Shown piece by piece: positions 36,208-47,958 of a DNA stretch of 64,000 nt. Location: contig OX392541.1 of the NCBI GenBank assembly GCA_947623455.1, forward strand, positions 3,362,701-3,426,700, given 5' to 3'. The notes under the pieces were generated by a model that worked only from the letters and a program-made list of their open reading frames with translations, was not told the origin of the DNA and searched no databases. The stretch's first letter is position 1, and each line of letters begins with the position of its first letter. A program made the translations under genes and the position numbers. The DNA is from Mimachlamys varia. Taxonomy: Eukaryota > Mollusca > Bivalvia > Pectinida > Pectinidae.

Positions 36208-36566
36208 AAAGGCCCAATATACGTAACTTTCGACAAAACTTGGAGCGAAAATCAAGCCTTATAACTTTTTATCATTACAAGATTTAGTTAAGATTAACTG
36301 ATATCAGCAATATTCAAGATGAATTCTTACACGGTTACCGGTACAGCAGCAGTTGAAACTCGGTATTTGTAAACATGCGTCCATTTCGAACTGTCTTCTA
36401 ACTTCGGCTTGTTGTTGAAGTGGGCCCCACCTGGATTATTTTCAAATCTTTGGATTATTATGTCAAGAGTTTCTTGGTAGTTACCGCGCAAGTTTACTGC
36501 GTTTTTGCGCTTATTTTTGCATGGTTATCAAGTGGATTTGATTTGAGTTACGTATATTGGGCCTTT
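36208..36566. mobile_element. MITE with AAAGGCCCAATATACGTAACT termini
   Basis: The left end AAAGGCCCAATATACGTAAC has an exact inverted partner at 36546-36566 over 21 bp. The interior has no coding content. It lies 30 bp from the next foldback element. Confidence 0.8.
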
Positions 36567-36595
36567 AAGGACTATTTGACGTACAGATCACCATC

Positions 36596-37239
36596 TTACG
36601 GAAGCCGGTTAGTGCCTGATGAAGTAATTTTTTATGTCGTAATTACGACTTAGTTATCTCGGAATTACGACTTAGTAGTCGTAATTACGACTTAGTATGT
36701 CGTAATTACGACTTAGTTATCTCCTTATTACGACTTAGTATGTCGTAATTACGACTGAGTTATCTCGTAATTACGACTTAATATGTCGTAATTACGATTA
36801 AGTTATATCTCGTAGTTTGGTCTGGTCTATAGGAACCCCATTGGAAATAAGCCTTTAAGGCTTTGTATGGGCTATCCCAAGGAATTCCAGTTAGTTTATT
36901 ATACCCATTCAATTCAGCCAGTCGCTGTCCCAGGTACCTAGAGAGCACATCGGCCAATGGTAGCGTCTACGATATTGAGCATTGCTGCACATAAGATATT
37001 CCATAAGTCATAATTACGAGATAACTAAGTCGTATTAACGAGACAACTAAGTCGTAATTACGACATACTAAGTCGTAATTACGAGATAGCTAAGTCGTAA
37101 TTACGACATATTAAGTCGTAATTACGAGATAACTAAGTCGTTATCGTAATTACGACTTAGTTATCTCGTAATTACGACTTAATATGTCGTAATTACGACA
37201 TAAAAAAATACTTCACGTGGCACTAACAGGCTTCCGTAA
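36596..37239. mobile_element. Foldback element built of palindromic GTCGTAATTACGAC repeats
   Basis: The outer ends TTACGGAAGCCGGTTAGTGC and the inverted GCACTAACAGGCTTCCGTAA match. Inside each arm is a tandem array of TCGTAATTACGACTTAGT-type units, themselves palindromic (left 36633-36812, right 37007-37196). About 190 bp of unique DNA separates the arms. Confidence 0.85.
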
Positions 37240-37638
37240 TGCATCTTTGGGTGTTGATAAACAATTTTTGGACAGTCATACTGCACTGAATGCTTTCATT
37301 CCCCCCTCTTATTTTCTAGCGAAGCATGAAAGAACAGTTTTGTAATTCATCTTTTAACAACAAAATAACTTTGAAACAACCAAAACATGACTTTCGTCGG
37401 GGGGCCTGAAATGAATGAAATTCATCGCAAATTAAGGATAAATGCAAATTATGAAAATAAACTTCAATACATTTTCTTTAATACTGAGGCTGTACGTATT
37501 TACTGAGTTTTTAGGATGAATCTGGCTAGAAATATCACAATATCCAAATAGAAGGTGAGGTGACAAGTCTTTGTATTCCAGCGCTCCATCATATTAACCG
37601 TCTCGTGTAACGAACATAATGTACACGAGTTTTATGCC

Positions 37639-38287
37639 AAGGTCACACATTCCCGTACGGATCACCTCGCCAGTCACACTGGAATAAATCTCACCCCGGA
37701 AATGCAAATTTCCGTAATCCGATAAGGAAACACAACGGCGTGACTACGGGTTTCGACGTATCTACCAAGGATAATGCAGGAAAGGGACCATTCGGCGACA
37801 TGAGGGATACGGATTACGGTGCGACACAGTTTAATACGGAAATGACACGGTTCAATTCAGAACGACACGTGCCAGGGCATTTGCACTGCGGTACACAGCG
37901 CTTGGCTACAGTATAGTACAGTATAGTACGAACCGCCAAGGAGCGATTTGCTATATGCAATGAGATCGTGCCGTTCCGTAACAAACCGTATTGTATCCTT
38001 AGCAAATACGTACGTGGTGTAACTAGAACTAGTAAGAGGTACGGACTAACATTGACTAAAACTGATCAGTACGCTTTAATACGGTCTAGTAAAGATATAT
38101 AAGTACTACGGTTGTTTGATCCGCGGTAAAATTTTGAAACTGTTCAAAAATTGTCACGGATATACAAGTACTACTACGTATGACTACGGCTACAATACGC
38201 AAAGCTACGGACCAATACAGATAGCACGGTTGATGCCGGATCGTATCTGTAGCTAATCAGTCGACAAATCCGTGAATGTGTGTCCTT
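37639..38287. mobile_element. Nonautonomous DNA transposon, 649 bp
   Basis: The termini AAGGTCACACATTCCCGTAC and the inverted AATCCGTGAATGTGTGTCCTT match over about 20 bp. The interior is dense in TACGGA/TCCGTA words, which suggests many subterminal binding sites for a transposase. There is no coding frame. Confidence 0.6.
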
Positions 38288-38716
38288 AGCATTAGCAAGT
38301 GTCTTTTGTAACTTTTGAAAATTAACTAACGCAGTTGAAATAAATACAAACCACGAGTCGTGTGAACTGTGTCTACCACAATCACGGATGGAAACAGCTG
38401 GAGTGAGATATGATTTTTATACAAACGCACGAATATTTTGTGGACAATGCTGACGCAGTGATGGCCTATATGAAATCCTTTAAAGATACCTTTTTTAATC
38501 AAAAATGATTATCAGCGGACTTAACGCGCGAAAACATATCACCTCATTTACTCCTGCCAAGTGACGACGATGTGAACTATCCGCGCATGACATAAAGCCA
38601 TGTGATTTCCGGTTAAATATTCAACTTCTCGCCCAATCAAAAGTCTTCAAGGTCATATACCATTAATGGAACATGTATATCGGTAATATTTATCCCAAAG
38701 TTCGCACGTTTACAAA

Positions 38717-38756
38717 ATGGCCTGTGAGTGGAATAGCACAGTTTCTACCACAAAAG
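38717..38756 (+). other. Candidate first exon
   Basis: ATGGCCTGTGAGTGGAATAG opens a short frame (MACEWNSTVSTTK) ending at a good donor (AAAAG/gtgagt). No downstream exon can be joined with confidence; the segment at 40144-40242 is one candidate. Low support. Confidence 0.15.
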
Positions 38757-39689
38757 GTGAGTTTTATTCAATTCCCAATAATAATGACAATAATAATAAT
38801 ATTCTAGACCCGTTTTGATTGGCTGACACTCTGAACTTTCACCGGAACTATTTTCTTATCACGAACGCACTGATCGTTACGACGAACTGGTTTGGCGGAA
38901 TATTCGATACTATATGTTTACGTGCATAAAGTCAACAATTCATTCATATTTAATGTAATGAAATACTACAAAGTTTCAGTATTTTAATGTTTTCATTTAA
39001 TTTATTTTTGTATTGAAGTTGTTTCCCGAAAGATTGACTTTGAAAATAATCAGATCGGTAGAACAAGGTCATTTTTTTAAAAATAATTATGAGTGACTGT
39101 TAATTGTTGGTCATGTTAATACGCCAGCCTTGTCAACAAAACACATGTATTTATGTATTCAAATCAGGTTACACTCTAGCTGTTCCCAACTGTGATTGTG
39201 GGAGGAACAGATCACACGACTCGTGGGATTGGAGAACCTCTCCGTCATGTGGGTAGCGTATCTTCACTTTTTTTTCTAATATGAAAATATCATGAACGTG
39301 AAATTTATCATCTTCTCGTTAAAGCTTGTGTCTTTAATAACTTTCGAAAATTGACTAACTCGAGTGAAATAAATACCACATCCAATGACCACTCTATATA
39401 CATGTATGTGGTACAGCGCTGGGACGTTAACAAAAGTAGGGAATGAAAGATTTAAGATGACCCGGATTTCGACATATTTGGCCCTGACCCTTAGATTCTG
39501 AGACCCCTGCATTATTGATTTTAAAATTTAGCATCCATATGTCCTAATAATTCAATTAAAATTAGCCCAGTAGTATCTTGTAGAAGATAAAAATACCAAA
39601 CATCAACTTAAGGACAACGCATGATAGACCAAACGTATGACAAAAGGCTACCAAGCTCTGGTGGCGAAGAAAGGCGGTTCTGTTACAAT

Positions 39690-40018
39690 GATAATAATAA
39701 TTCCAGGTTCTTATATACCGCTTTATCACGACTTTAAAGGATTAGTATCCATGGTTATAGGGCCTTAGCAACCAGTCAATACGGTTCTCAACTCCCTGGG
39801 GAGCATACAACCGGTGCTGCCATTTCAGCGCTCACAGCTACCATTCAACAATTTCTAGCACTGTCAAACCACGTAATCATTTACAGCTGAGTAGACTGGA
39901 ACAAGTGGAGAAAGGTATCTCGCTCAAGGATACAACACAAGTGCCGTGATCGTGACTCGAACTCGCAACCCTTCGATCACGAGCCCGGTGTCCTACCACT
40001 AGACCACCGTGCCTCCGT
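39690..40018 (-). mobile_element. tRNA-derived SINE with ATT-repeat tail
   Basis: Read on the minus strand it has ACGGTGGTCTAGTGGTAGGA (box A), GGTTGCGAGTTCGAGTCACG (box B), a body with TATCCTTGAGCGAGATACC, then AAGCGGTATATAAGAACC and an ATTATTATTATC tail. That is the full order of a tRNA SINE. Confidence 0.8.
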
Positions 40019-41008
40019 AATACATACGTTTCACAAAGAAGGTTTGAAAGTGAAACGCCTCTGTTATCGATTGGTTGCTGAAGCTGATAGACTATGTCTA
40101 CAGGTACAACGAGATATGACATGTTCTGACTACATATACATAGTGCCATATCTCCTCTCCCTATTACAATCTTGCTGCTGCAGCGTACTCGACACTGAGC
40201 GTTCACCTTCTTCTTTACCTGGCCAACTACTTCACACTACAGGTGAGTGAGTGATTATAAACCTTAACTTCAAGTTCAAGTTTTGTTTTCTATCTAATTG
40301 TTACAAATCAATAAACGTGAAAAATTATGAAATCATAAAAACGATTTTTTTGGACAGGTACAATATATTGACATTTAGCCCATGTTAACTTATGAGACTC
40401 CACAACAAATTTCTATCCAGATTTGTAAAAAGAAAATAAATAAATTTACATGCTATTTCTGTAATACAATGTGCACTTAATGATAATTCGATCAAATAAA
40501 CTTTTTCTTAGTAAAATATAAGATGAAGTTCTTAGGGCGACAATAAGTATTACAGACTGTGAAAATACTATGTAAATTTATCAATTCAGCGATGATCATG
40601 ATGATGCAATTTGAGTACAATTTCAACAATTGAACTGTCTTGTTGAAAACGGTTCAGATGCCAATAAATTTGTTGATGAATTCTGCATAATAAGAATTAA
40701 TTTGTCACCACCATTCAAAACATTGAAGTTGTTATTTTGCAAATGTATTTTAGCAAAGATCATATCTCAGTTTATTAGACCGGTTTTGTATTTCAGTCGC
40801 TTTTTTGGCCCCACTTTCGTAGCATCACTGACGCGTCCTTAAAGACGAATCAGCTGTATGGTGCAGTCTAATTCAATATTTGGTTCGACTCGAAATTTTT
40901 ATAAGTTGTAACTGTACAATTCTTTGTTTTTCTTTTGTACTACCCTTAATACTGTATATTAAATAAATATTGGTTTAAGAGCGTTAGATTGTGTTTTGGA
41001 TAAGATAT

Positions 41009-41238
41009 AGGGACCTGATAATTTTTTACAGCTAGTTTGGGACCGAAAATAGGGTGTTTAGAGTAATTTTACACTTTTGGTGTGATAAGATCAATTTTCG
41101 ATAAAAATGGCCCCTCAATGGTCATAAAGGGCATTTTTATCGAAAATTGATCTTAATCCCCCCCCCCCCCCCCCCCCCCAAAGTGTGAAATTACCCCTTT
41201 TTATGTCAATACTGGCTGTAACAAATTCTCAAGTCCCT
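41009..41238. mobile_element. Foldback family F, copy 2
   Basis: AGGGACCTGATAATTTTTTA then CAGCTAG is mirrored by CTGTAACAAATTCTCAAGTC then CCT. The inner arms include GATCAATTTTCGATAAAAAT and its complement. It carries a run of about 22 C near 41158. Same ends as the copy at 31229. Confidence 0.8.
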
Positions 41239-41583
41239 GTGGGATAAAACACAACTTAACTCTACCGATATGCATGGCTTTGTAAAATTTTATCATGAGA
41301 TGCATTTTATTTTTATTCCTTTAATGTTGGGCTCTTGAATTTACGGGTATTAAGGATCTGGTACCGTTACTTTATGGATAAGGTTTTTGCCTGCATGTTA
41401 CATTGATATATTTACCATTGCATGGCATTACCACTATATCACCCTACCGATTTGAGTTAAGGCATTCATGAGGTCATCAATGCCATTGACCGATTGTTGA
41501 TTGTTTTAGCGAAATGATGATAAATAAAAAAGACAATGGCTGTTTCTATGAGATGAACAAATTCTAAAAAAAGTAAATCTAAC

Positions 41584-41736
41584 TATTGAACTGCTTTAAG
41601 TTGGCATCCATAGGCAATATGAATTCCAACTGGACATAGGCAAATCCAACATGAACCGTTGGCGCGCTTTATTGAATTTGCCTCTGTTAAGTTGGCATTC
41701 ATATTGCCTATGAATGCCAACTGAAAGCAGTTCAAT
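41584..41736. mobile_element. Foldback element, 153 bp
   Basis: ATTGAACTGCTTTAAGTTGG then CATCCATAGGCAATATGAAT is mirrored by ATTCATATTGCCTATGAATG then CCAACTGAAAGCAGTTCAAT. The arms are about 47 bp. Confidence 0.8.
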
Positions 41737-42349
41737 GCTTAACTAAGACATGATACATGTGGGACTCCAGGATCGGTAATCAAAGAGACCTGTTGAAGGC
41801 TTATTTAACGTTTGCTCGGGGTTTATACTTTCTTATTTGTTCTAAATACTACACATATACATTATAGTATGTAATTATCACTGTTACTATACTTGTTGTT
41901 GATTTTGTCTGAGTTCTACGTTACTTTCAAACGTCTTTTTTGTGGCAACTCTCTACGTTTTTGACACAAATTGAGGTAAACAGGTGGCGCTTTCACGCGA
42001 ATACCGCATGTGGTCGGTGTTACGTCATCTTCGATATCCAGGAGTTGCGATCACCTTCGATCTCACCCCTGAAATATGTCATGGCAAAACTGAAGGCACG
42101 CTCCGGGGTGGGGGCCTGACCAGTCGCTAGGCTGCAGGCCTGTCCTTTGAAGATAACAAAGGAACCGCGATCGACTTCAAAGCCTGTCAATTTTTACCGT
42201 AGGGTGACGAGGAGATTCTTTTTATGTACAAGGTCGAACCAGAATCCTTGCCTCATCAACACGGTGGTACACAGTGAACCTTCAGTTTTGCTATGACATA
42301 TCGCAGGGAAGGAGAGAGCGTAGATGATCATAACTCCTGAATATCGAGG

Positions 42350-43350
42350 TTGGTGATACGACAAACAGGAGCAGTGTTGGTTACCACTCTGACCTAACAC
42401 TGATAATATAGTCCTTCCGATCACCACATGTGGTCGGTGATACGTCAAACAGGACAAGTGTTGGTTACCACTCTGACCTAACACTGATAATATAGTCCTT
42501 CCGATCACCACATGTGGTCGGTGATACGTCAAACAGGACCAGTGTTGGTTACCACTCTGACCTAACACTGATAATATAGTCCTTCCGATCACCACATGTG
42601 GTCGGTGATACGTCAAACAGGACAAGTGTTGGTTACCACTCTGACCTAACACTGATAATATGGTCCTTCCGGTCACCGCATGTGGTTGGTGATACGTCAA
42701 ACAGGACCAGTGTTGATTACAACTCTGACCTAACACCGATAACATAGTCCTTCCGGTTACCACATGCGGTCGTTGATACGTCAAACAAGACCATTGATGG
42801 TTTCCACTCTGGCCTATCACTGATTCTTTACTACTTCCGGTCACGACATGAGGTCGGTGTGATACATCAAACAGGACCAGTGTTGGTTACCATTCTGGCC
42901 TAACACTGATAATATAGACCTTCCGGTCACCACATGTGGTCTGGTGATACGTCAAACAGGACCAGTGTTGGTTACCACTCTGGCCTAACACTGATTATAT
43001 AGTCCTTCCGGTCACCACATATGGTCGGTGATACTTCAAACAGGACCAGTGTTGGTTACCACTCTGGCCCAACACTGATTATATAGTCCTTCCGGTCCCC
43101 ACATGTGGTCGGTGATACTTCAAACAGGACCAGCGTTGGTTACCACTCTGGCCTAACACTGATATTGTAGTCCTTCCGGTCCCCACATGTGGTCGGTGAT
43201 ACTTCAAACAGGACCAGTGTTGGTTACCACTCTGGCCCAACACTGATAATATAGTCCTTCCGGTCCCCATATGTGGTCGGTGATACTTCAAACAGGACCA
43301 GTGCTGTTTACCACTCTGGCCTAACACTGATATTATAGTCCTTCCGGTCA
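42350..43350 (-). repeat. 84-bp coding minisatellite (28-residue unit)
   Basis: About 12 tandem copies with exact 84-bp spacing where measured (42432, 42516, 42600). Because 84 is a multiple of three, each copy stays open on the minus strand and repeats 28 residues. Single-base changes distinguish copies; one frame break lies between 42844 and 43079. Confidence 0.9.
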
Positions 43351-43837
43351 TCAGTCTGACAGGCACTGTAGGCTGATTGCTCACCAGGGAACAGGCTACG
43401 AGGGCGTTGTCGTTCTTCAAGAACGAGTCTGCTCCTTCGATAAGAAGAAAATCACTGTTTGTAGGTTTCCCAATGGGAGAACAGATTTTCCCTGTAATTA
43501 TCACCTCACTTTTAGCTGGAATGAACACCTTCTCAGCAGCTGAAACTCGGCAGCAACCAAGTGTTCCTTCATATTTAGTGTCAATTTCACCATCGTCCAA
43601 CATTAACGATCCCCTCTGCAAGTCAATCATTCCTTTCTTCAATTTCAGGAAGTCTAGGCCAAGGATAATATCTGTGCTGATATTTGTTACAACACACTCA
43701 AAGTAGACATCCTTGCACCCTTCTGGTTTAATCAAGAATGCTCCATACCCAAGGACTTCTAACTCACTTCCGTTAGCGGCCATTTTGCTTTTTAACTTTT
43801 TGTAGCCTCGGCTTCCTCTCTGCTGGGATTTTCTCAT
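43079..43837 (-). pseudogene. Retropepsin C-terminal part with coding minisatellite
   Basis: The frame contains IILGLDFLKL, the second conserved protease strand, then a linker and about three in-frame copies of a 28-residue repeat (GRTILSVLGQSGNQHWSCLK style). The repeats continue in a separate frame at 42194-42844. Confidence 0.7.
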
Positions 43838-44123
43838 AGACCTCTTTCGACAGTATGGTAACTGTAGCTCCTGTATCCACCAACAGCTTTACTTCGATAT
43901 TCTGTACTTCAGCTTTAATGTACAACCCAGCTTCTTGGGCAGCTGATGAAATTCCAATTCCAGCAGGTTTGTTACGGTTCCGCCTCCTATTTCGAGTTAT
44001 CACAGGCTTGACTGCTACTGGTGAGGATTGCTTGGACTCTGTCTTCAGCTGAGGACAATCCCTACGTAAATGTCCAATCTCATTACATTTATAACAACGT
44101 ACGCCAGTGTTCGTCTTCTTCAT
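43773..44123 (-). pseudogene. CCHC zinc knuckle and start of retropepsin
   Basis: CYKCNEIGHLRRDC is a C-x2-C-x4-H-x4-C knuckle. It is followed by a basic linker and LLVDTGATVTILS, the retroviral-type aspartic protease active site. The frame ends soon after and the protease continues in another frame (43079-43837). Confidence 0.8.
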
Positions 44124-44290
44124 ATCTTTCCCTTGACCAGCTTCTTGATTTTGACTTTTGTTTGCAGCTTAAAGTTTGCCAATATCCTTCTGCATAATTT
44201 CTAATTTCTTCTGGATATTACTCAACATGGATTCCATTTCAGTTTTCTCTACCACTTTTCGGCTGTCAGTACTCTCAGTACTTGTATTTC

Positions 44291-44917
44291 TCAAATAGGC
44301 ACGACCCTCATCTCCATGTTTTTTTCTGCTTTCTTGTAAGCTCCCCGCTCCACTGCAAGATGAATCGCATCCGTAAGATTCCCAGGCCTTGCTTGCTTTA
44401 TACGAATACGCATATCCGAGTCAGCTAAAGACTCGAGAAACTGCTGTTTGGCCAATGTTTCTCTCACACTAACCTCAACAGTGGGATAAGTAAGATTAAC
44501 TAATCTACGTATAGCCTGGCCTAATTCAGGGAGTGTCTCATTCGCCCTCTGTCTCCTCTCGAGTAACTGTACTCGATACAGCTCAGTTTGATTATGTGGG
44601 GCAAACCTTTCTTCGAGAGATCTAACTAATGAGAAATCATTTTCCTGCTTCCTGGCTGGTAACTCCCCAAGAATACCTTTTGCTTGACCCCTCAAACTCA
44701 CAGCTAGGTATAGGCTCATCTCATGTTCTGTCCATCGGTTAATCCGGGCACAGGCCTCAAAATGAGATTTGTAGTCTCTCCATGGAGTGGTGCCATCATA
44801 AGTTGAAGCTTTCACAGAAACAAATTTCCCTCCATGTTTCCTGTCTGGTAATCTGTCATCATCATCACCATAGCCTAGATCCAGCACAGGCCTTCTCCTG
44901 GTTTGTCTCTCCACCAT
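44291..44917 (-). pseudogene. gag capsid-like part
   Basis: 208 residues resembling Gypsy gag: KASTYDGTTPWRDYKSHFEA, SLEERFAPHNQTELYRVQLL, and a helical tail (ESLADSDMRIRIKQARPGNL). Same frame as the N-terminal part. Recognised from the general pattern of Gypsy capsid domains. Confidence 0.7.
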
Positions 44918-45091
44918 TGTAGAACCTCTGTCTAATGAGTAATCCCTCTCATTTACCGGGTATAACTACGAGCTGATCCTTTGCTATTTCTGTGTGTAAC
45001 ATTATCAAACATTTCATATGTCTCCTTATCTTGATCAATGTGTGATAAAGGAGTACCATCAGAGAACCTCACTCTCGGACTTGTATCATGC

Positions 45092-45469
45092 TTAGGTTTG
45101 GTACCTGGACTGATACTTCTGTACTAATTTTATCATCAAGGACTGTCTGGCACTTGCTCGCAGACTTTGATTTTGTGCATCTAATCGGTATAGTTGCCTC
45201 TGCATTTCCTCTAATATCTCCTTTTCTATAATTTCTTGAGAATGCTCCTCAGGATTGTCAGCCATACCGCTATAGGAATGAGCAATATCCATTTCCCCTG
45301 CACCGGTTTCTTCAGAATAGCGCTTGGACCCAATGCCTGAATCACGATAATGACTGCTCCCCTGAGACATATCGTGTTTCGGTGTTGAATGCATATCTAG
45401 CTCGCCTTGCTCAATAATATGCTTCCGCAAGTTCCTCCAGTTAATGTGAGATGCCTCCTCATCAGACAT
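45092..45469 (-). pseudogene. gag N-terminal part
   Basis: Starts at ATG (45469) with MSDEEASHINWRN; 125 residues, acidic and Gln-rich, with a likely coiled coil near EKEILEEMQRQLYRLDAQNQ. It shares its frame with the next gag piece (44291-44917) but is separated from it by stop codons. Confidence 0.55.
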
Positions 45470-46895
45470 TCAACTTTTTGTTTAACAAACACTATCAAAT
45501 GCAATCACAGTACTGGGTGTTATTTACTTAATACACCTCGAGTGCCCAAAAGAATAAAACATAGACAATAAAGATTAACAACACTATGATATAACAACTT
45601 CAATATCTATAATATGTACAGGAACAAAGTGAGTACCTAATATGAAATAATGAATACTCTCCAGCCAACAAATGATTACTCCCTATCTGAGATTTGCAGA
45701 CGATTATCTGTATAGCTACTTATAAGTATAACAAGCAATATATCTCAACTATATAACAATATCAACTATCATTCAGGAAATGAGTACTCTTAAATCTGAG
45801 CACTCACTACTTCAAATATATGAATCACGAAACTGAGCACCCCCTAGGCGGACCTAACAATTATCCGAGCACTCACTACAATAATATACATGAACAAGAT
45901 AACCGAGCACTCACTCCGATACTAGCTACAACCGAGTCTCTCAAAGCGCTCCCCGACACTTTCAATCACAGGCAGATCCAAGGGTATAATTCACATGGGA
46001 TGTACCAATCACATTGAGTACTCGAATCGGAGAATGAAAGCCTTGCTCAGGCACATCTACCTCCGTATAGACTCTGAATTATCATATACCTCCACAACAA
46101 TATATAGGAAAGTCTTGTTCAGGCACGTCTATAGCATTACTAGTATATACCTTAGAGCATGTGTTGCCTCTCTGCCGTCTGCCGAAAAAGTGGGCTGCTG
46201 GCATTTAGTTAGTTAGTTAGTTAGTTACGAGTTTTACGCCATGCAGACACCGATTTACATCGATGTTACGACCGGCGTGGCTGCTGGCATTTGCTGTCGG
46301 CCTGTTATAGTCTGCTGTCAGACGGATATAGCGCCACCTATTTAGCTCCAGTTACATCAAAACGTACAATTCAAAATAATACAACTGGCGGGAGTGCGCA
46401 TGCGATGAACGGAGAAGACGTTTCCTGTCAGAGCTCACAAGATTGTGTAAAATTACTAACACTATATGTTTTTGTATGTTGGTGAACTTTGCCATCAACT
46501 ATTTAATATCATCATCTTTGTAATTCCTTGAGAATACAATAATTTTATGAGTTTACGCAAAATATGTATTCTATCCCATCTCCCGCCATATTTCAACTCA
46601 TCTCGCTGGTAATCCTACATCTACTTCCGTTGTAAACATCATCAAGTCCCGAGTTTCAAGGCCCTGCACTATGTGTCATCATAACTAACACTGCTCCATC
46701 TGTGTGTTTTCCATTTTGTGATCCAGGGTCGCACTGGATACGAAGGTATAACATCATTGTAAGTAACAGTGTCATGTGTCTGTTGTGACCTGTCTGAATT
46801 TCCACTCACCACAAAGGAAGTGCGTCGGATACCCTAGATTTTTAAGTTTACCTTTGAATAAGCCTATATGTTCGAAGCTATATTTCAATTTGTAG

Positions 46896-47242
46896 ATGGG
46901 AATTCCACCTTCCTCTATGTTCACGGTGTCTTTGTTGAATTACAAAATCTCTCCATCGTACTATGACTTGTCAAGTGATACCAATTTTACCAATTTTCTG
47001 TCTTCTCTTAATGCTCCCTGCTATTCTTTGGTTTCCAAAATGCAACGACTTTACCAACCAGACATCCAAAGTCGCTCTCACTGCTATCTCAGTCGGTTTC
47101 TTGCGGAGTTTCGTGGCATCCTAAATGTTGCAACACGCTCGACAACCCTAACTGAATGTAAGCAACGGAGATGCATTATCCTCCTCCTCATTATATTGTC
47201 AGGTGATATCAATATTAACCCATGCCCTGGTAATCAATCCAT
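46896..47242 (+). pseudogene. LINE 5' coding part
   Basis: About 116 residues from ATG at 46896, ending in IILLLIILSGDININPCPGN, the Leu-rich then GD-x-NPxPG signature found ahead of the PHD finger in such LINEs. The frame then runs into the inserted element. Confidence 0.65.
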
Positions 47243-47312
47243 AGTCCTCTATATACTCGATACATGCCTAATAAACAACAAACTCCTTATATGCGATTAG
47301 CTGCTCGGCCTT
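47243..47312 (-). repeat. Split direct repeat B2 (outer 3' end) of the Ngaro element
   Basis: Second copy of the 70-bp B repeat, abutting LINE sequence on its left. Confidence 0.9.
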
Positions 47313-47644
47313 GGAACGACTGAGTCGGCGTTTAATTTTTCAAAATATCAATTTTGAATGCGTGTACATATAATGTACATTGAATTCACACTCGACCAAC
47401 TCCCCCTCTCAGACCGTGATTACCCTGTAAAACCAAGCCTGCCACCCAACCTGAAAAACGTACAGGAGGTGCACCAGCCCTATGCTTAAGGTTTGTATTT
47501 GCTGGGATTTCTAACCGAACGGTATAACCACGATCATCACACATACTAGAAATATCACGAAACGACTTATGCATGCGCGCGACTTAAAAACGAATAAAAT
47601 TAACGACACATAGTTACTTATCCTGCAATTGACTAAATTTCTTG

Positions 47645-47845
47645 GAAAATTTAGAGGTACGTTCCCTTGCTGACCAAAAGCTAGAATGACTTACAAAACC
47701 GCCTTACCACGGCCCGCACTTCTGAAACAATCTCATTGGTCAGTACAAACTGCACGTACTACCCGATCTATACGACCGACACGTATACCCGCGAACCTAT
47801 AGGACAAATATTTCCCGCTATTCTCCGAAACGCGGGAAATTTGAA
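47645..47845 (-). repeat. Split direct repeat A2 of the Ngaro element
   Basis: Second copy of the 201-bp A repeat, directly adjoining B1. Confidence 0.9.
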
Positions 47846-47914
47846 GTCCTCTATATACTCGATACATGCCTAATAAACAACAAACTCCTTATATGCGATT
47901 AGCTGCTCGGCCTT
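47845..47914 (-). repeat. Split direct repeat B1 of the Ngaro element
   Basis: 70 bp, AGTCCTCTATATACTCGATA to GCTGCTCGGCCTT. It lies 44 bp after the recombinase stop and shares one base with A2. Confidence 0.9.
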
Positions 47915-47958
47915 TAGATATAAAAGAACGGGATAGTGTGGATAATTAATAACTTAAA

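Larger units (their letters stand above)
42194..45469 (-). mobile_element. Decayed Gypsy-type LTR retrotransposon (gag, protease, minisatellite)
   Basis: Minus-strand remnants run gag, CCHC finger and retropepsin, followed by an expanded 84-bp repeat in frame. Reverse transcriptase, RNase H and integrase are absent; unrelated DNA follows beyond about 42194. Gag and the protease body share one frame, while the CCHC/protease start lies in another, so at least two shifts are present. LTRs were not identified; an imperfect direct repeat near 46040-46130 may be LTR-derived. Confidence 0.7.

Noticed and set aside
39890..40018. Functional tRNA gene
   Set aside because: Boxes A and B are present, but a SINE body and ATT tail follow and cloverleaf pairing was not evident.
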